Of a DNA stretch of 56,566 bases, positions 38,199 through 46,592 are shown piece by piece. The notes below the pieces were generated by a model. It was not told where the DNA came from. It saw only the letters and a program-made list of their open reading frames with translations, and searched no databases. A program made the position numbers and the translations under genes. Source of the stretch: Desulforudis sp. (GTDB taxonomy: Bacteria; Bacillota; Desulfotomaculia; Desulfotomaculales; Desulforudaceae); assembly GCA_019084485.1 (NCBI GenBank), contig JAHRFU010000009.1, positions 1 to 56,566 on the forward strand, read 5' to 3'. How positions within the stretch are numbered: position 1 is the first letter of the stretch; every line of letters starts with the position of its first letter.

Positions 38199-38348
38199 TT
38201 ACTTGGTTTTAGTTTTCAGACAGGTCTGGTTACCCACTGTGCAGGATGTCTTGCAGGCTGACTGGCAAGAAGTCTGACACTCGCCGCAACCGGTATGTTC
38301 CCGCTTCAGGAGCGGCGAACGGGTTATCGTCTTAATGTGTTTAGCCAA
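38199..38348 (-). CDS. scfA: SCIFF precursor peptide (six cysteines in forty-five)
   Basis: This 49-residue peptide has no ATG; the TTG at 38348 is preceded by GGAGGGG. It starts AKHIKTITRSP and carries six cysteines (21, 24, 28, 32, 36, 43) in GCGECQTSCQSACKTSC and the GNQTC tail, the near-invariant SCIFF signature of Clostridia. It is the substrate of the maturase that follows. Modified SCIFF carries thioether links; its biological role is unknown. The small size makes it easy to miss in automatic annotation. Confidence 0.95.
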   Translation of the reverse strand: MAKHIKTITRSPLLKREHTGCGECQTSCQSACKTSCTVGNQTCLKTKTK

Positions 38349-38383
38349 GTATCTCCCCTCCAAAAATCTCATTCCCCGTGCCG

Positions 38384-39016
38384 TTAGTTCACCGACACGA
38401 TCTTGAAGCCTCTGGCTTCAATCTCATTCACCAGCGGCGCCGGATCCGCCATGCTTACACGGAGAGTCAGGTGGAAGCGCCCTCCATCCACCTCCAGGCA
38501 AACTAGGCTAATAATGTTTATGTCCTTTTCCTTGAATACTTGCGTGATCTCAGCAAGAACTCCAATGCGGTCCGCCGTTTCCACGACGACCCGGCTACCG
38601 GCCTTGCGCAGCCCAAAGAGCCGAACCATCGCCTCGACCATATCGGTCTGGGTAACGATCCCGACCAGCTTTTCGTCGTCCCAAACCAGCAGGCTGCCGA
38701 TCTTCTTGTCCCTCATTATCTGGGCTGCTTCTTCAATCGGGCAGTCGGAGGGTACCGAAATCGGGTTTTTGACCAGAGCTTCCTTAACGGTCACCTTCGA
38801 GAGTACATAATTCAGTTCATAAACGCTCAGGGTCGTGGCCGGAGAAGGGGAAACCTGGAGTAATCCGCGCTCGGTGACCAAGCCGACTACTTTTCCGTCC
38901 CTAAGAACCGGAAGATGCCGCACCTTTTTCTTGAGGACGATATCCAAAGCCTGAAAAATGGGGGTTTCGAGTGTAATAGTAATGGGACTACGAGTCATGC
39001 AATCACGCACGAACAT
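38384..39016 (-). CDS. CBS-CBS-ACT domain protein (AcuB-like)
   Basis: This 210-residue protein has two CBS domains (VRDCMTRSPITI at the start; VKEALVKNPISV near 76) and a C-terminal ACT domain (VVVETADRIGVLAEI from about 143). It is a ligand-sensing regulator of the AcuB type; CBS domains usually bind adenine nucleotides and ACT domains amino acids. No target enzyme is fused. It lies 35 bp upstream of scfA in the same direction and may be cotranscribed, though a link is not implied. Confidence 0.85.
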   Translation of the reverse strand: MFVRDCMTRSPITITLETPIFQALDIVLKKKVRHLPVLRDGKVVGLVTERGLLQVSPSPATTLSVYELNYVLSKVTVKEALVKNPISVPSDCPIEEAAQIMRDKKIGSLLVWDDEKLVGIVTQTDMVEAMVRLFGLRKAGSRVVVETADRIGVLAEITQVFKEKDINIISLVCLEVDGGRFHLTLRVSMADPAPLVNEIEARGFKIVSVN

Positions 39017-39125
39017 GGTCTACTCCCCCTAAAGAGGTTTTGATCTCATTATATTATATTGGAAAAATCCACTGCAGACAAGTTTTAATGTGGGATCGGC
39101 CGGCGCGCTGGCCTTGTCAAGCACA

Positions 39126-39157
39126 AACAAAAAACCGCTCCGATCAAGGAAGCGGCT
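39126..39157 (-). terminator. terminator after tRNA-Gly
   Basis: CCGCTTCC and GGAGCGG (39135-39156) form a stem. On the minus strand it is followed by TTTTTTG. It lies 14 bp past the 3' CCA of the tRNA. Confidence 0.75.
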
Positions 39158-39170
39158 TCGTCGTTCATTA

Positions 39171-39245
39171 TGGAGCGGGCGAAGGGGCTCGAACCCTCAA
39201 CCCCCAGCTTGGGAAGCTGGTGCTCTACCATTGAGCTACACCCGC
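39171..39245 (-). tRNA. tRNA-Gly (anticodon CCC)
   Basis: The 75-base gene has a full cloverleaf: acceptor GCGGGTG pairing with CGCCCGC, D arm GCTC...GAGC, anticodon stem CCAGC/GCTGG with loop TTCCCAA, T arm with TTCGAGC, and an encoded CCA. The loop gives anticodon CCC, reading GGG. It is followed by its own terminator. Confidence 0.96.
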
Positions 39246-39325
39246 GTGCAACACTGATTATACTACTTAACAAAGACCCACGCAAGTCGCCGCCGTGGAA
39301 ACACAAACGGCACCGTACCTGGCTC

Positions 39326-39355
39326 TAAAAAAACAAAGTGGGCGGAATCCGCCCT
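39326..39355 (-). terminator. terminator after tRNA-Glu
   Basis: GGGCGG/CCGCCC (39340-39345 with 39349-39354) is followed on the minus strand by ACTTTGTTTTTTT. It lies about 130 bp past the tRNA-Glu gene. Confidence 0.65.
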
Positions 39356-39446
39356 CATTATTTCTCTATATCTTTCCGAAGTCTGATGACGGCGACTGAC
39401 TTCTATTCTAATCGTCCCCAGTCGGTGAAGCCGACTTTCCTCTGCT

Positions 39447-39470
39447 TCCGACGACCGATTTCTGACGACT
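39447..39470. repeat. dispersed GTCGTCAGAAGTCGG spacer repeat, copy 2
   Basis: The reverse complement matches 34565-34589 closely. The surrounding 39375-39480 is full of related GACTGAC and GACGAC phrases. It also includes a small AGTCGG/CCGACT hairpin at 39420-39436. It lies between the two tRNA genes. Confidence 0.6.
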
Positions 39471-39482
39471 GACTACTGTTTT

Positions 39483-39558
39483 TGGTGACCCCACCGGGAT
39501 TCGAACCCGGGTTACCGGCGTGAAAGGCCGGTGTCTTAGTCCACTTGACCATGGGGCC
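39483..39558 (-). tRNA. tRNA-Glu (anticodon TTC)
   Basis: The 76-base gene has acceptor GGCCCCA pairing with TGGGGTC, anticodon stem CCGGC/GCCGG with loop CTTTCAC, a T loop with TTCGAATC, and an encoded CCA. The loop gives anticodon TTC, reading GAA and GAG. Confidence 0.96.
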
Positions 39559-39631
39559 ATAAAAACCTCGCAAGGGCTATCTTACTATACGGCTAAACGA
39601 CTGTCAAGGGTAATTGCCGGCTTCACTGGAG

Positions 39632-40933
39632 CTATTCCTCAAATACGTCCGCGAACACATCCTGGACCACAATCGTCTGCGAACGGCGCACCCCCACTCC
39701 GACCATGGCCACCGGTACTTCAACCAATTCAGTGATGCGCTCTAGGTAACGGCGAGCCGCCTTTGGAAGATCCTTCAGCCGACGTGCTCCGGTAATGTCT
39801 TCACTCCAGCCCGGTAATTCCTCGTATACCGGCTCACATTCGGCGAGCACCTCAACGTTGGCCGGAAATTCGGTGAGGAGTTCACCCCGCCAACGGTAGG
39901 CATTGCAGATTTTCAGCGTGTTGAGGCCGCTCAATACGTCTAGTTTGGTCACGGCTAGGTAATCCAGACCGTTCACCCGTGCCGCGTAGCGCCCGATAAC
40001 CGCGTCAAACCAGCCGCAACGCCGTGGGCGACCGGTGGTGGTGCCGAACTCGCGCCCCTTGGCCCGAATCTCCTCCCCGGCCGGGCCGTCCAGCTCGGTC
40101 GGAAACGGACCCTCACCGACACGCGTGGTGTAGGCCTTGGAGACCCCCAGCACCTGATCCAGCGCAGTGGGACCGATACCACTACCCGCGGCCGCCTCGG
40201 AGGCCGTGGGGTTGGAAGAAGTCACAAAGGGATATGTTCCATGGTCAATGTCCAGCAGGGTTCCCTGTGCCCCCTCGAAAAGGACGTTTTTGCCCTGATA
40301 AATGGCTTGGCTCAGAATCTGAGAGGTATCGGCCGCGAAAGGCCTCAGGAACTCGGCGTGGATCCGGTATTCGTCCAGGATGCTTTCATAATTCAGGCCC
40401 GGTGCCCCGTAAATTTTTTCAATATATTCATTTTTAAGTTCCACATTGCGTCGCAGCTTTTCCGGAAAATGCTCACTGTCCAACAGGTCAATCACGCGAA
40501 TGCCTTCCCGGCTGATCTTGTCGGCGTAGCATGGTCCGATGCCCCGGCGGGTGGTGCCGATCTTGGCCTCCCCCTTGCGTTCCTCCTGCAGTTTATCCAG
40601 GTAGCGATGGTAGGGCATGATTAGGTGAGCACGTTCACTGATGTAGAGACGTCCAATTTTCACGTTGCGGCCGGCCAGGGCTTCGAGTTCCCCCCGTAGC
40701 ACAGCCGGATCGATGACAACGCCGTTTCCGATCAGGCATTCTTTATCAGGGTGCAGGATGCCGGAAGGCAGGAGATGTAGCCTGAACTCTTCCGATCCTA
40801 TCACCACCGTGTGTCCCGCATTATTCCCACCCTGAAAGCGGACCACAATCCGGGCCTGTTCAGCCAGAAAGTCAGTGACCTTCCCCTTACCCTCATCGCC
40901 CCACTGGGCACCTACTAGCACGACTAACGCCAT
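39632..40933 (-). CDS. purA: adenylosuccinate synthetase
   Basis: PurA converts IMP, GTP and aspartate into adenylosuccinate in AMP synthesis. The P-loop GAQWGDEGKGK lies near the start, and the IMP-binding GIGPCYADK and GVSKAYTTRVG regions are intact. The ATG at 40933 has AGGAGGAG upstream and gives 433 residues, the normal size. The open frame to 41041 adds an unrelated extension that overlaps the next gene. It follows the FAD protein with a 13-bp gap. Confidence 0.96.
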   Translation of the reverse strand: MALVVLVGAQWGDEGKGKVTDFLAEQARIVVRFQGGNNAGHTVVIGSEEFRLHLLPSGILHPDKECLIGNGVVIDPAVLRGELEALAGRNVKIGRLYISERAHLIMPYHRYLDKLQEERKGEAKIGTTRRGIGPCYADKISREGIRVIDLLDSEHFPEKLRRNVELKNEYIEKIYGAPGLNYESILDEYRIHAEFLRPFAADTSQILSQAIYQGKNVLFEGAQGTLLDIDHGTYPFVTSSNPTASEAAAGSGIGPTALDQVLGVSKAYTTRVGEGPFPTELDGPAGEEIRAKGREFGTTTGRPRRCGWFDAVIGRYAARVNGLDYLAVTKLDVLSGLNTLKICNAYRWRGELLTEFPANVEVLAECEPVYEELPGWSEDITGARRLKDLPKAARRYLERITELVEVPVAMVGVGVRRSQTIVVQDVFADVFEE

Positions 40934-40946
40934 CGGGAAACTCCTC

Positions 40947-42329
40947 CTATACTCTCCGCAGGATCTCTCTGGCCGCCACGACCCCCGCCGCCGAAGCCTG
41001 CACCAGGCCCCGGGTAACACCGGCACCGTCACCGGCCGCAAAGAGGTTCTTAATCTTAGTCTCCAGGCCCTGATTCAGGGCCAGACGGGATGAATAAAAC
41101 TTCACTTCGGCTCCATACAGCAGGGTGTCCCGGGAAAAGACCCCCGGCGCGATGTGATCCAGCGCCTTGAGCATTTCCAAAATCCCCATCAGGTGCCGAT
41201 AGGGAAACACTAAGCTTAAATCACCGGGTGTAGCCTCGGTAAGCGTGGCCCGCACCAGCCCGCGCTCAATTTTCTCCTTGGTACTCCTTCGCCCGTTCGT
41301 TAGGTCTCCAAGGCGTTGCACCAACACTCCGCCACCAAGCAGATTCGCAAGCCTGGCGATCGAACGCCCGTAGGTAATCGGCTCGTGAAAAGGCTCGGTG
41401 AAGTTTTTGCTCACCAGCAGGGCGAAGTTGGTGTTCTCGGTCTTATTATACGCATGACTATGCCCGTTTACAGTGATTACTCCGTCGTTGTTTTCCATTA
41501 CGACCTCACCGTACGGATTCATGCAAAAAGTACGTACCCGATCCTCAAAGGTCTGGGAAACGTAGGTGCACTTCAATTCGTAAAACATGGAGGTGATCTT
41601 TTCCATTACCACAGCCGGCAGTTCCACACGTACGCCGATGTCCACGGGGTTGACCGTAGTACTGAGACCAAGCCGGTGTGCTTCCGCGGTCAGCCACTCC
41701 GAGCCCTCCCGCCCTGGGGCGGCGATTACGTATTCAGCCGAATAAACCCGGCCGTCAGCGGTTTCCACGCCCACAACGGCGTTGTCTTTGGTGACGATTC
41801 CGGTCACCTGTACGTCCGTCCGGACGTCGACCCGGGCCGACAGCTCCTCGAACATCTTCTGCAGGATCTGAGCGCAACGTCCGGTACCGAGGTGCCTGAT
41901 CGGCAACGGCACCAAGCGCAACCCGGCTAGGGTAGCCCGCTTGCGGATGTCGGCAAGCTCGTCGGGGCTCGTCACCCCGTACACTTTCTCCGGTGCCCCG
42001 TACCGCAGGTAGGCCCCGTCCACATAAGAGATCATGGACTCCAGGGCCTCTTCCCCGATGTACTGGCCCAGATGCCCCCCTACTTCCGGGGAAAGGGTCA
42101 GTTTACCGTCACTGAAGGCCCCGGCACCACCCCAACCGCAGACTGTTGCACAAGGTGAACAGTTTAGGCAACGGTTATGCTTAACCCGTGACGGGCAAAC
42201 CCGACGCTTGATGTCGCGTCCCTTCTCAAGCATCAGGATCCGGATGTCGTTATTGTCTTTTACAAGCTCAAGGGCCGCGAATATCCCCGCCGGCCCCGCT
42301 CCAATAATGATTACATCATACTTTTTCAT
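40947..42329 (-). CDS. FAD-dependent oxidoreductase of the COG2509 type
   Basis: This 460-residue flavoprotein begins with the dinucleotide-binding motif VIIIGAGPAGIFAALEL and ends with the second FAD motif NLFAAGDGAGVTRGLVQASAAG. A cysteine-rich N-terminal segment (VCPSRVKHNRCLNCSPCATVCGWGGAG) may hold an iron-sulfur cluster or a redox thiol. The substrate is unknown; family members are labelled only as uncharacterised FAD-dependent dehydrogenases. Its place between purA and dnaB is shared by many Firmicutes. Confidence 0.85.
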   Translation of the reverse strand: MKKYDVIIIGAGPAGIFAALELVKDNNDIRILMLEKGRDIKRRVCPSRVKHNRCLNCSPCATVCGWGGAGAFSDGKLTLSPEVGGHLGQYIGEEALESMISYVDGAYLRYGAPEKVYGVTSPDELADIRKRATLAGLRLVPLPIRHLGTGRCAQILQKMFEELSARVDVRTDVQVTGIVTKDNAVVGVETADGRVYSAEYVIAAPGREGSEWLTAEAHRLGLSTTVNPVDIGVRVELPAVVMEKITSMFYELKCTYVSQTFEDRVRTFCMNPYGEVVMENNDGVITVNGHSHAYNKTENTNFALLVSKNFTEPFHEPITYGRSIARLANLLGGGVLVQRLGDLTNGRRSTKEKIERGLVRATLTEATPGDLSLVFPYRHLMGILEMLKALDHIAPGVFSRDTLLYGAEVKFYSSRLALNQGLETKIKNLFAAGDGAGVTRGLVQASAAGVVAAREILRRV

Positions 42330-42377
42330 TGTCCATCACTCCGCCGGGTAAAACTGTAGCAGAAGGGGTTTGCTTTG

Positions 42378-43700
42378 TCAATGGCGGGCGAGGTTTACGA
42401 AACGGGTGAACTCTTTTAAAAAGGCAAGCTTTACCGTGCCGGTCGGACCGTTACGCTGTTTGGCAACGACCAGCTCGGCAATCCCTTTTTCTTCCGTTTC
42501 CTGGTTATAGTATTCTTCGCGGTAGATAAATACGACCACATCGGCGTCCTGCTCCAAGCTACCGCTCTCACGCAGGTCGGACATCTGCGGCCGCTTATTC
42601 GGACGGGACTCCACGGCACGGCTCAGTTGGGAGAGAGCCACCACCGGGACGTTCAGTTCCTTGGCCAAACCCTTCAGAGTGCGGGAGATCTGGGCGATTT
42701 CCTGCTGGCGGTTTTCCACACGGGTGCCGGACTGCATCAGCTGGATGTAGTCAATGATCACCAAACCTAGGCCCTTTTCCCCCTGCAGACGCTTTGCCTT
42801 GGCCCGGATTTCGCGCACCGAGGCCCCCGCAGTGTCGTCAATGTAGATCGGTAGATCGCTGAGGTTCGCGGCCGCGTCGTGCAGGCGCTCCCAGTCTTCT
42901 TCCCGCAGGTTCCCGGTTCGCAGACGGTACTGATCAACCTTGGCCTCCATGCTTAGCAACCGCTGCACGAGCTGTTCCTTAGACATTTCCAGGCTGAACA
43001 CGGCCACCGGTGTGCGGTCGTTGGAGCCTGCTACCTGGTAGGCGATGCTGAGCGCCAGTGCGGTCTTCCCCATACTGGGACGGGCGGCCACGATCACCAG
43101 GTCGGACGGCTGCAATCCGGCACAGAGGTTATCCAGATCCACAAAACCGGTGGGCACACCGGATAGGCGCCCCTTGTTGGCATAGGCCTGTTCGATGGCA
43201 CCCCATGCCTTCAGCAGTACCTCTCTGATCTGGGCAAAGGCCGTTGAGCCGCGCCTGGAACTCAGCTCCATGATCATCTGCTCGGCCTGGTCCAGCAGGC
43301 GGGGGGCTTCGTCATTCTCCTCGTAGCTCATCTCCGCAATCCGACCGGCCACCAGAATCAGGGTGCGCAACAGCGCCTTCTCTTCCACAATCCGGGCGTA
43401 CTGTTCCACGTTCGCCGTGGTTGGCACCAGGTCGCTCAACGAGGCGATGTAGGTCGCCCCACCGGCCTTCTCCAGTAAGCCTTCACGCCGTAGCTGATCA
43501 GTCACCGTAACTAAATCCACAGGCTGTCCCACATCCTGCAAGCTCAGGGCAGCCTTATATATTAACCGGTTAGCGGAATGGTAAAAATCATCGGGTTTGA
43601 TGATCGAGACCACCCGGAAAATCGCGTCCTGATCCATAAGCAGGGCGCCGAGCACCGCCTGCTCGGCGTCCAGGTTCTGGGGGGGAATCCGTTCAAGCAT
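42378..43700 (-). CDS. dnaB: replicative DNA helicase DnaB
   Basis: This is the hexameric helicase of the replication fork. It has an N-terminal DnaB domain (NLDAEQAVLGALL) and a RecA-like C-terminal domain with Walker A ARPSMGKTALAL and Walker B LVIIDYIQLM. The ATG at 43700 overlaps the rplI stop by 8 bp (ATGCTTGA), giving 440 residues; the frame extends to a TTG at 43712 with no proper spacing. The rplI-dnaB link is typical of Firmicutes near the origin. Confidence 0.97.
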   Translation of the reverse strand: MLERIPPQNLDAEQAVLGALLMDQDAIFRVVSIIKPDDFYHSANRLIYKAALSLQDVGQPVDLVTVTDQLRREGLLEKAGGATYIASLSDLVPTTANVEQYARIVEEKALLRTLILVAGRIAEMSYEENDEAPRLLDQAEQMIMELSSRRGSTAFAQIREVLLKAWGAIEQAYANKGRLSGVPTGFVDLDNLCAGLQPSDLVIVAARPSMGKTALALSIAYQVAGSNDRTPVAVFSLEMSKEQLVQRLLSMEAKVDQYRLRTGNLREEDWERLHDAAANLSDLPIYIDDTAGASVREIRAKAKRLQGEKGLGLVIIDYIQLMQSGTRVENRQQEIAQISRTLKGLAKELNVPVVALSQLSRAVESRPNKRPQMSDLRESGSLEQDADVVVFIYREEYYNQETEEKGIAELVVAKQRNGPTGTVKLAFLKEFTRFVNLARH

Positions 43701-44145
43701 TGCCGTTGACAACCTCCACCGTAAACTCAGCCTGAACTCCCGGATGGAGACGGACCAAGGCTGGATATGAGCCTAGAGCCTTCATGCTCTCCTTCAACTC
43801 GATCTTCTTCCTGTCCAGTTTGATACCGGACTGGGCGGCGAGGGCCTGGGCTACATCCTTGTTGCCCACCGACCCGAAGAGTTTTCCGCCCTCTCCGGCC
43901 CGGGCCTCCACCTTAACGCTGAGTCCCTTGATCCGAGCCGCCAGTTTACGGGCCTCCTCAGCCATCCGCTCTTCTTTGGAGGCCTTAGCCTGGCGGTTCC
44001 GGGCAATCTCCCTCACCCGCCCATCGGTCGCTTCCTGGGCCATCCCCCTGGGAATCAGAAAATTACGCCCGTGGCCCTCGGCCACATTCACAATCTCGCC
44101 GCGCTTACCAATCCCCGCTACATCCTTCAACAGCACTACTTTCAC
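43693..44145 (-). CDS. rplI: 50S ribosomal protein L9
   Basis: L9 is a two-domain protein joined by a long helix that binds 23S rRNA near the L1 stalk. The 150-residue product begins MKVVLLKDVAGIGKRGEIVNVAEGHGRNFLIP, quoted here only to its motif GRNFLIPRG. The central charged helix and C-terminal domain are complete. The GTG start has AAGGAGTGGAG upstream and overlaps the stop of the DUF2232 gene by 4 bp. It is followed by dnaB in an overlapping operon. Confidence 0.96.
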   Translation of the reverse strand: MKVVLLKDVAGIGKRGEIVNVAEGHGRNFLIPRGMAQEATDGRVREIARNRQAKASKEERMAEEARKLAARIKGLSVKVEARAGEGGKLFGSVGNKDVAQALAAQSGIKLDRKKIELKESMKALGSYPALVRLHPGVQAEFTVEVVNGNA

Positions 44146-45044
44146 GACTCTCCACTCCTTTTCTCCACACGGGAACGCACGTCAATTACGGCGTCCACAA
44201 AACCGACATTAGCCACCAGGAATACCACCACCGGGGAGTAAATCAAGACCGTGAGCACCAGGGCGATCTTCATCCACCGCGGAGGCGGAAACGAACGATA
44301 GAGGAAAACACTGAGCGAAAGCCCCGCCAGAAACAGACCGAATACTGTTACAAAAAGCAGATTCTTGGCGAGAGCATCCACCCATTCGACCGTCCAACGG
44401 TCTCCAGTCAGGAGCAGTATCAGACCGCCGATGAGTCCCCATATAACGTACCAGGGTAAACGCCATGCAGTAAAGTCCGGCAGGGGTTCCCTGATGAAGC
44501 TTAGCCGGTGAAGCAGACTGCCGGTCAGAAAGAAACCCCCGAAGGCCACCGCCATTGCCCAGACTACCAAACTGCCCGGCATCACCACCGCCATTATCGA
44601 CATCGCTTGTTCCATCGTTTCGGAAAGAGGCTCGGCGGCCGCAATTAAGGCACTGATGTCAAAAGGATCCTGGCCGGTCAGCAGATAGTTTAAACCCAGG
44701 CTCGCATAAACCAGGATTACCGCCAGAACCACCCCGATATTCAGTGTCCAGCGATAGGCCACCCGATTCTTGAAGCACAGTCCGAAAAAGACTCCCAGTA
44801 TACCGAACTCGCCCAAAAGCAGAACCGGATCCAATGTCCGCAGGGCAAGACCGGCCGCGACAGCCGCCAGGATCAAGTAGGCCAAGGCGTGTAAGGCCGT
44901 ATTACGGTTGGTCATCGCGGCGGTCATCAGGAGCACAACCAAACCGGCGATCAACGACATAAAGACCAAGGTCACGCCGGACACCGCCAGAAGGATCAGA
45001 GCCGACGTGAACAGGATCCCTTCCCTAATTGTTCCCGCCGGCAT
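44142..45044 (-). CDS. yybS: DUF2232 membrane protein (YybS family)
   Basis: This 300-residue protein has about eight hydrophobic segments, with the pattern of DUF2232. It is the usual gene between rpsR and rplI in Firmicutes. The role is unknown; an S-component-like or sporulation-linked function has been suggested. The ATG at 45044 with GGGGTGAG upstream is preferred, because the open frame to 45227 would run through the rpsR terminator. It overlaps rplI by 4 bp. Confidence 0.85.
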   Translation of the reverse strand: MPAGTIREGILFTSALILLAVSGVTLVFMSLIAGLVVLLMTAAMTNRNTALHALAYLILAAVAAGLALRTLDPVLLLGEFGILGVFFGLCFKNRVAYRWTLNIGVVLAVILVYASLGLNYLLTGQDPFDISALIAAAEPLSETMEQAMSIMAVVMPGSLVVWAMAVAFGGFFLTGSLLHRLSFIREPLPDFTAWRLPWYVIWGLIGGLILLLTGDRWTVEWVDALAKNLLFVTVFGLFLAGLSLSVFLYRSFPPPRWMKIALVLTVLIYSPVVVFLVANVGFVDAVIDVRSRVEKRSGES

Positions 45045-45173
45045 CAACTCACCCCACCACATCTCGCCTGTCACACAATACTTATTTTGAGGGCGATTCT
45101 TGGTGTTATTCGTCAAAGCAACCACCCATTCCTGCCAGGGTTCCGGCGTCTTAATGCCTATCGGATTTAGGGA

Positions 45174-45214
45174 GAGAAAAGGAAAACCCCGGGGCCACAG
45201 AGAACCCGGGGTTT
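45174..45214 (-). terminator. terminator after rpsF-ssb-rpsR
   Basis: AAACCCCGGG and CCCGGGGTTT (45183-45214) form a strong stem. On the minus strand the T-rich stretch TTTTCCTTTTC follows. It lies 26 bp past the rpsR stop and separates the ribosomal operon from yybS-rplI-dnaB. Confidence 0.85.
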
Positions 45215-45239
45215 GCCAAAAATTCACGGTCTGCAGGTT

Positions 45240-45467
45240 CTAGTCCGTCGAATACGGCAACATGGCCATATTGCGGGCCCGTTTGATGGCGACGGTCAGC
45301 ATCCGCTGATGTCCGGCGCAGTTCCCCGAGATCCGTCTCGGCAAGATTTTGCCGCGCTCGCTGACATACTTCTTAAGTCTGTTTACGTCCTTGAAATCAA
45401 TTACGGGAATCTTATCCACACAGAAGCTGCAAATGCGCTTCCGGCGACGTCCCCTCTCGCGTCTCAT
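45240..45467 (-). CDS. rpsR: 30S ribosomal protein S18
   Basis: This 75-residue S18 has the basic N-terminus [15 protein letters not shown] and the family core [27 protein letters not shown]. It contains three cysteines, with CSFC perhaps binding zinc (the C+ form of S18). It lies in the classic rpsF-ssb-rpsR operon and ends at a strong terminator. Confidence 0.97.
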   Translation of the reverse strand: MRRERGRRRKRICSFCVDKIPVIDFKDVNRLKKYVSERGKILPRRISGNCAGHQRMLTVAIKRARNMAMLPYSTD

Positions 45468-45479
45468 CCAGTTTCCCCC

Positions 45480-45887
45480 TTAGAAAGGAATATTCTCGGT
45501 GTCGTCCGAAAAATCGATTTCGCTGCCAAGCGGCCGGTCTTCACGCCCGCCGCCTTCCTTGCCATCCTTAGGCCAGTCCAAAAAACGCACGGCCTCAGCC
45601 ACCACTTCGGCCGCCTTCCGCCGCACCCCTTGACTATCATCGTAGGAACGCACTTGGAGTCGTCCGTCAACCGCCACAAGTCTGCCCTTCCCTAGGTTGT
45701 TGGCGCACGTCTCCGCAAGCTTTCGCCAAGTCACGATGTCGATGAAGTCGGCTCCGCGCTGCCCCTGGCTGTCGGTAAACGGCCGATCAACGGCCAGATT
45801 AAACTTCGCCGTGGCCACGCCGCCGGGCGTGTAGCGTAATTCCGGGTCGCGGGTCAGTCTCCCGATCAGAATTACCTTGTTGAACAT
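45480..45887 (-). CDS. ssb: single-stranded DNA-binding protein
   Basis: This 135-residue SSB has the OB fold (MFNKVILIGRLTRDPELRYT) and ends with the acidic tail FSDDTENIPF, which recruits DNA-repair and replication partners. It stabilises single-stranded DNA at replication forks. It lies between rpsF and rpsR, with 12-27 bp gaps. Confidence 0.97.
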   Translation of the reverse strand: MFNKVILIGRLTRDPELRYTPGGVATAKFNLAVDRPFTDSQGQRGADFIDIVTWRKLAETCANNLGKGRLVAVDGRLQVRSYDDSQGVRRKAAEVVAEAVRFLDWPKDGKEGGGREDRPLGSEIDFSDDTENIPF

Positions 45888-45914
45888 TTAACAACACCGC
45901 CTTCAGGGCGAAGA

Positions 45915-46202
45915 CTACTCGTCTTCGCGAATGATGATGTACCTGAGAACACCATCAGTGATCCTGAATACGCGATCAAGCTCTTTGGCAACCGCCGATT
46001 CGCCTTTGAATTTCAAAACCACGTAAAACCCATCACGCAGGTCATCAATTTCGTAGGCTAGACGTCTCTTACCCCAAATGTCAGTCTTGGTAATTTCGCC
46101 GCCTTGATTCGCAATCAGATCACTGAATTTGTTAACCAGTGCGGTGTTAGCTTCTTCATCCAGACCAGCATTCAGAATGTATATTACCTCGTACTGCCGC
46201 AC
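45915..46202 (-). CDS. rpsF: 30S ribosomal protein S6
   Basis: This 95-residue S6 begins MRQYEVIYILNAGLDEEA and holds the family's GKRRLAYEIDDLRDGFYV. It binds 16S rRNA with S18, which is encoded two genes later. It leads the rpsF-ssb-rpsR operon; the promoter should lie in 46203-46340, but no clear boxes stand out. Confidence 0.97.
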   Translation of the reverse strand: MRQYEVIYILNAGLDEEANTALVNKFSDLIANQGGEITKTDIWGKRRLAYEIDDLRDGFYVVLKFKGESAVAKELDRVFRITDGVLRYIIIREDE

Positions 46203-46332
46203 AGATTCACCTCCTCCCTATGGACTAACGGCCCCATAACAGGGCAGGGTGGGAACAGGGCAGACCCAAAACATGATAACCCATTTGTCCACCCAACGTC
46301 AAGCAACTCCTGGCATTTTGTGTCAGATAATG

Positions 46333-46360
46333 AAAAAGCCCTCCGAGGGCTTCGGAGGGC
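46333..46360 (-). terminator. Rho-independent terminator in the rpsF upstream gap
   Basis: GCCCTCCGA and TCGGAGGGC (9-bp arms, loop GGGCT) are followed on the minus strand by TTTTTC. It should end the transcript of the membrane protein at 46593-47246 before rpsF. Confidence 0.85.
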
Positions 46361-46365
46361 GTAGG

Positions 46366-46398
46366 CCTATGGCCATAATGTGGCCTTATGGCCATAGG
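46366..46398. repeat. 12-bp palindrome CCTATGGCCATA/TATGGCCATAGG
   Basis: The perfect arms at 46366-46377 and 46387-46398 flank a 9-base centre. It stands directly beside the terminator at 46333-46360. A third hairpin, GTAACCGGCTT with AAGCCGTTAC, lies at about 46508-46534. The 390-bp gap 46203-46592 holds no gene that I can see. Confidence 0.6.
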
Positions 46399-46592
46399 AA
46401 GGAGCTCCGATATTGAAATGAGGAGTGGTCGCCATTTATCTCTAAAAAGGTGAACCATAGAATCATGGTTTTCAGGTTATGGATACTCAGTATGAGAAGC
46501 GGGAGAGTAACCGGCTTGCGTCCAAGCCGTTACCCCCACACAGTCCATTTTACTTAGGAAAGAAACCAGTTCGCATCCTCGTTGACGGACCT

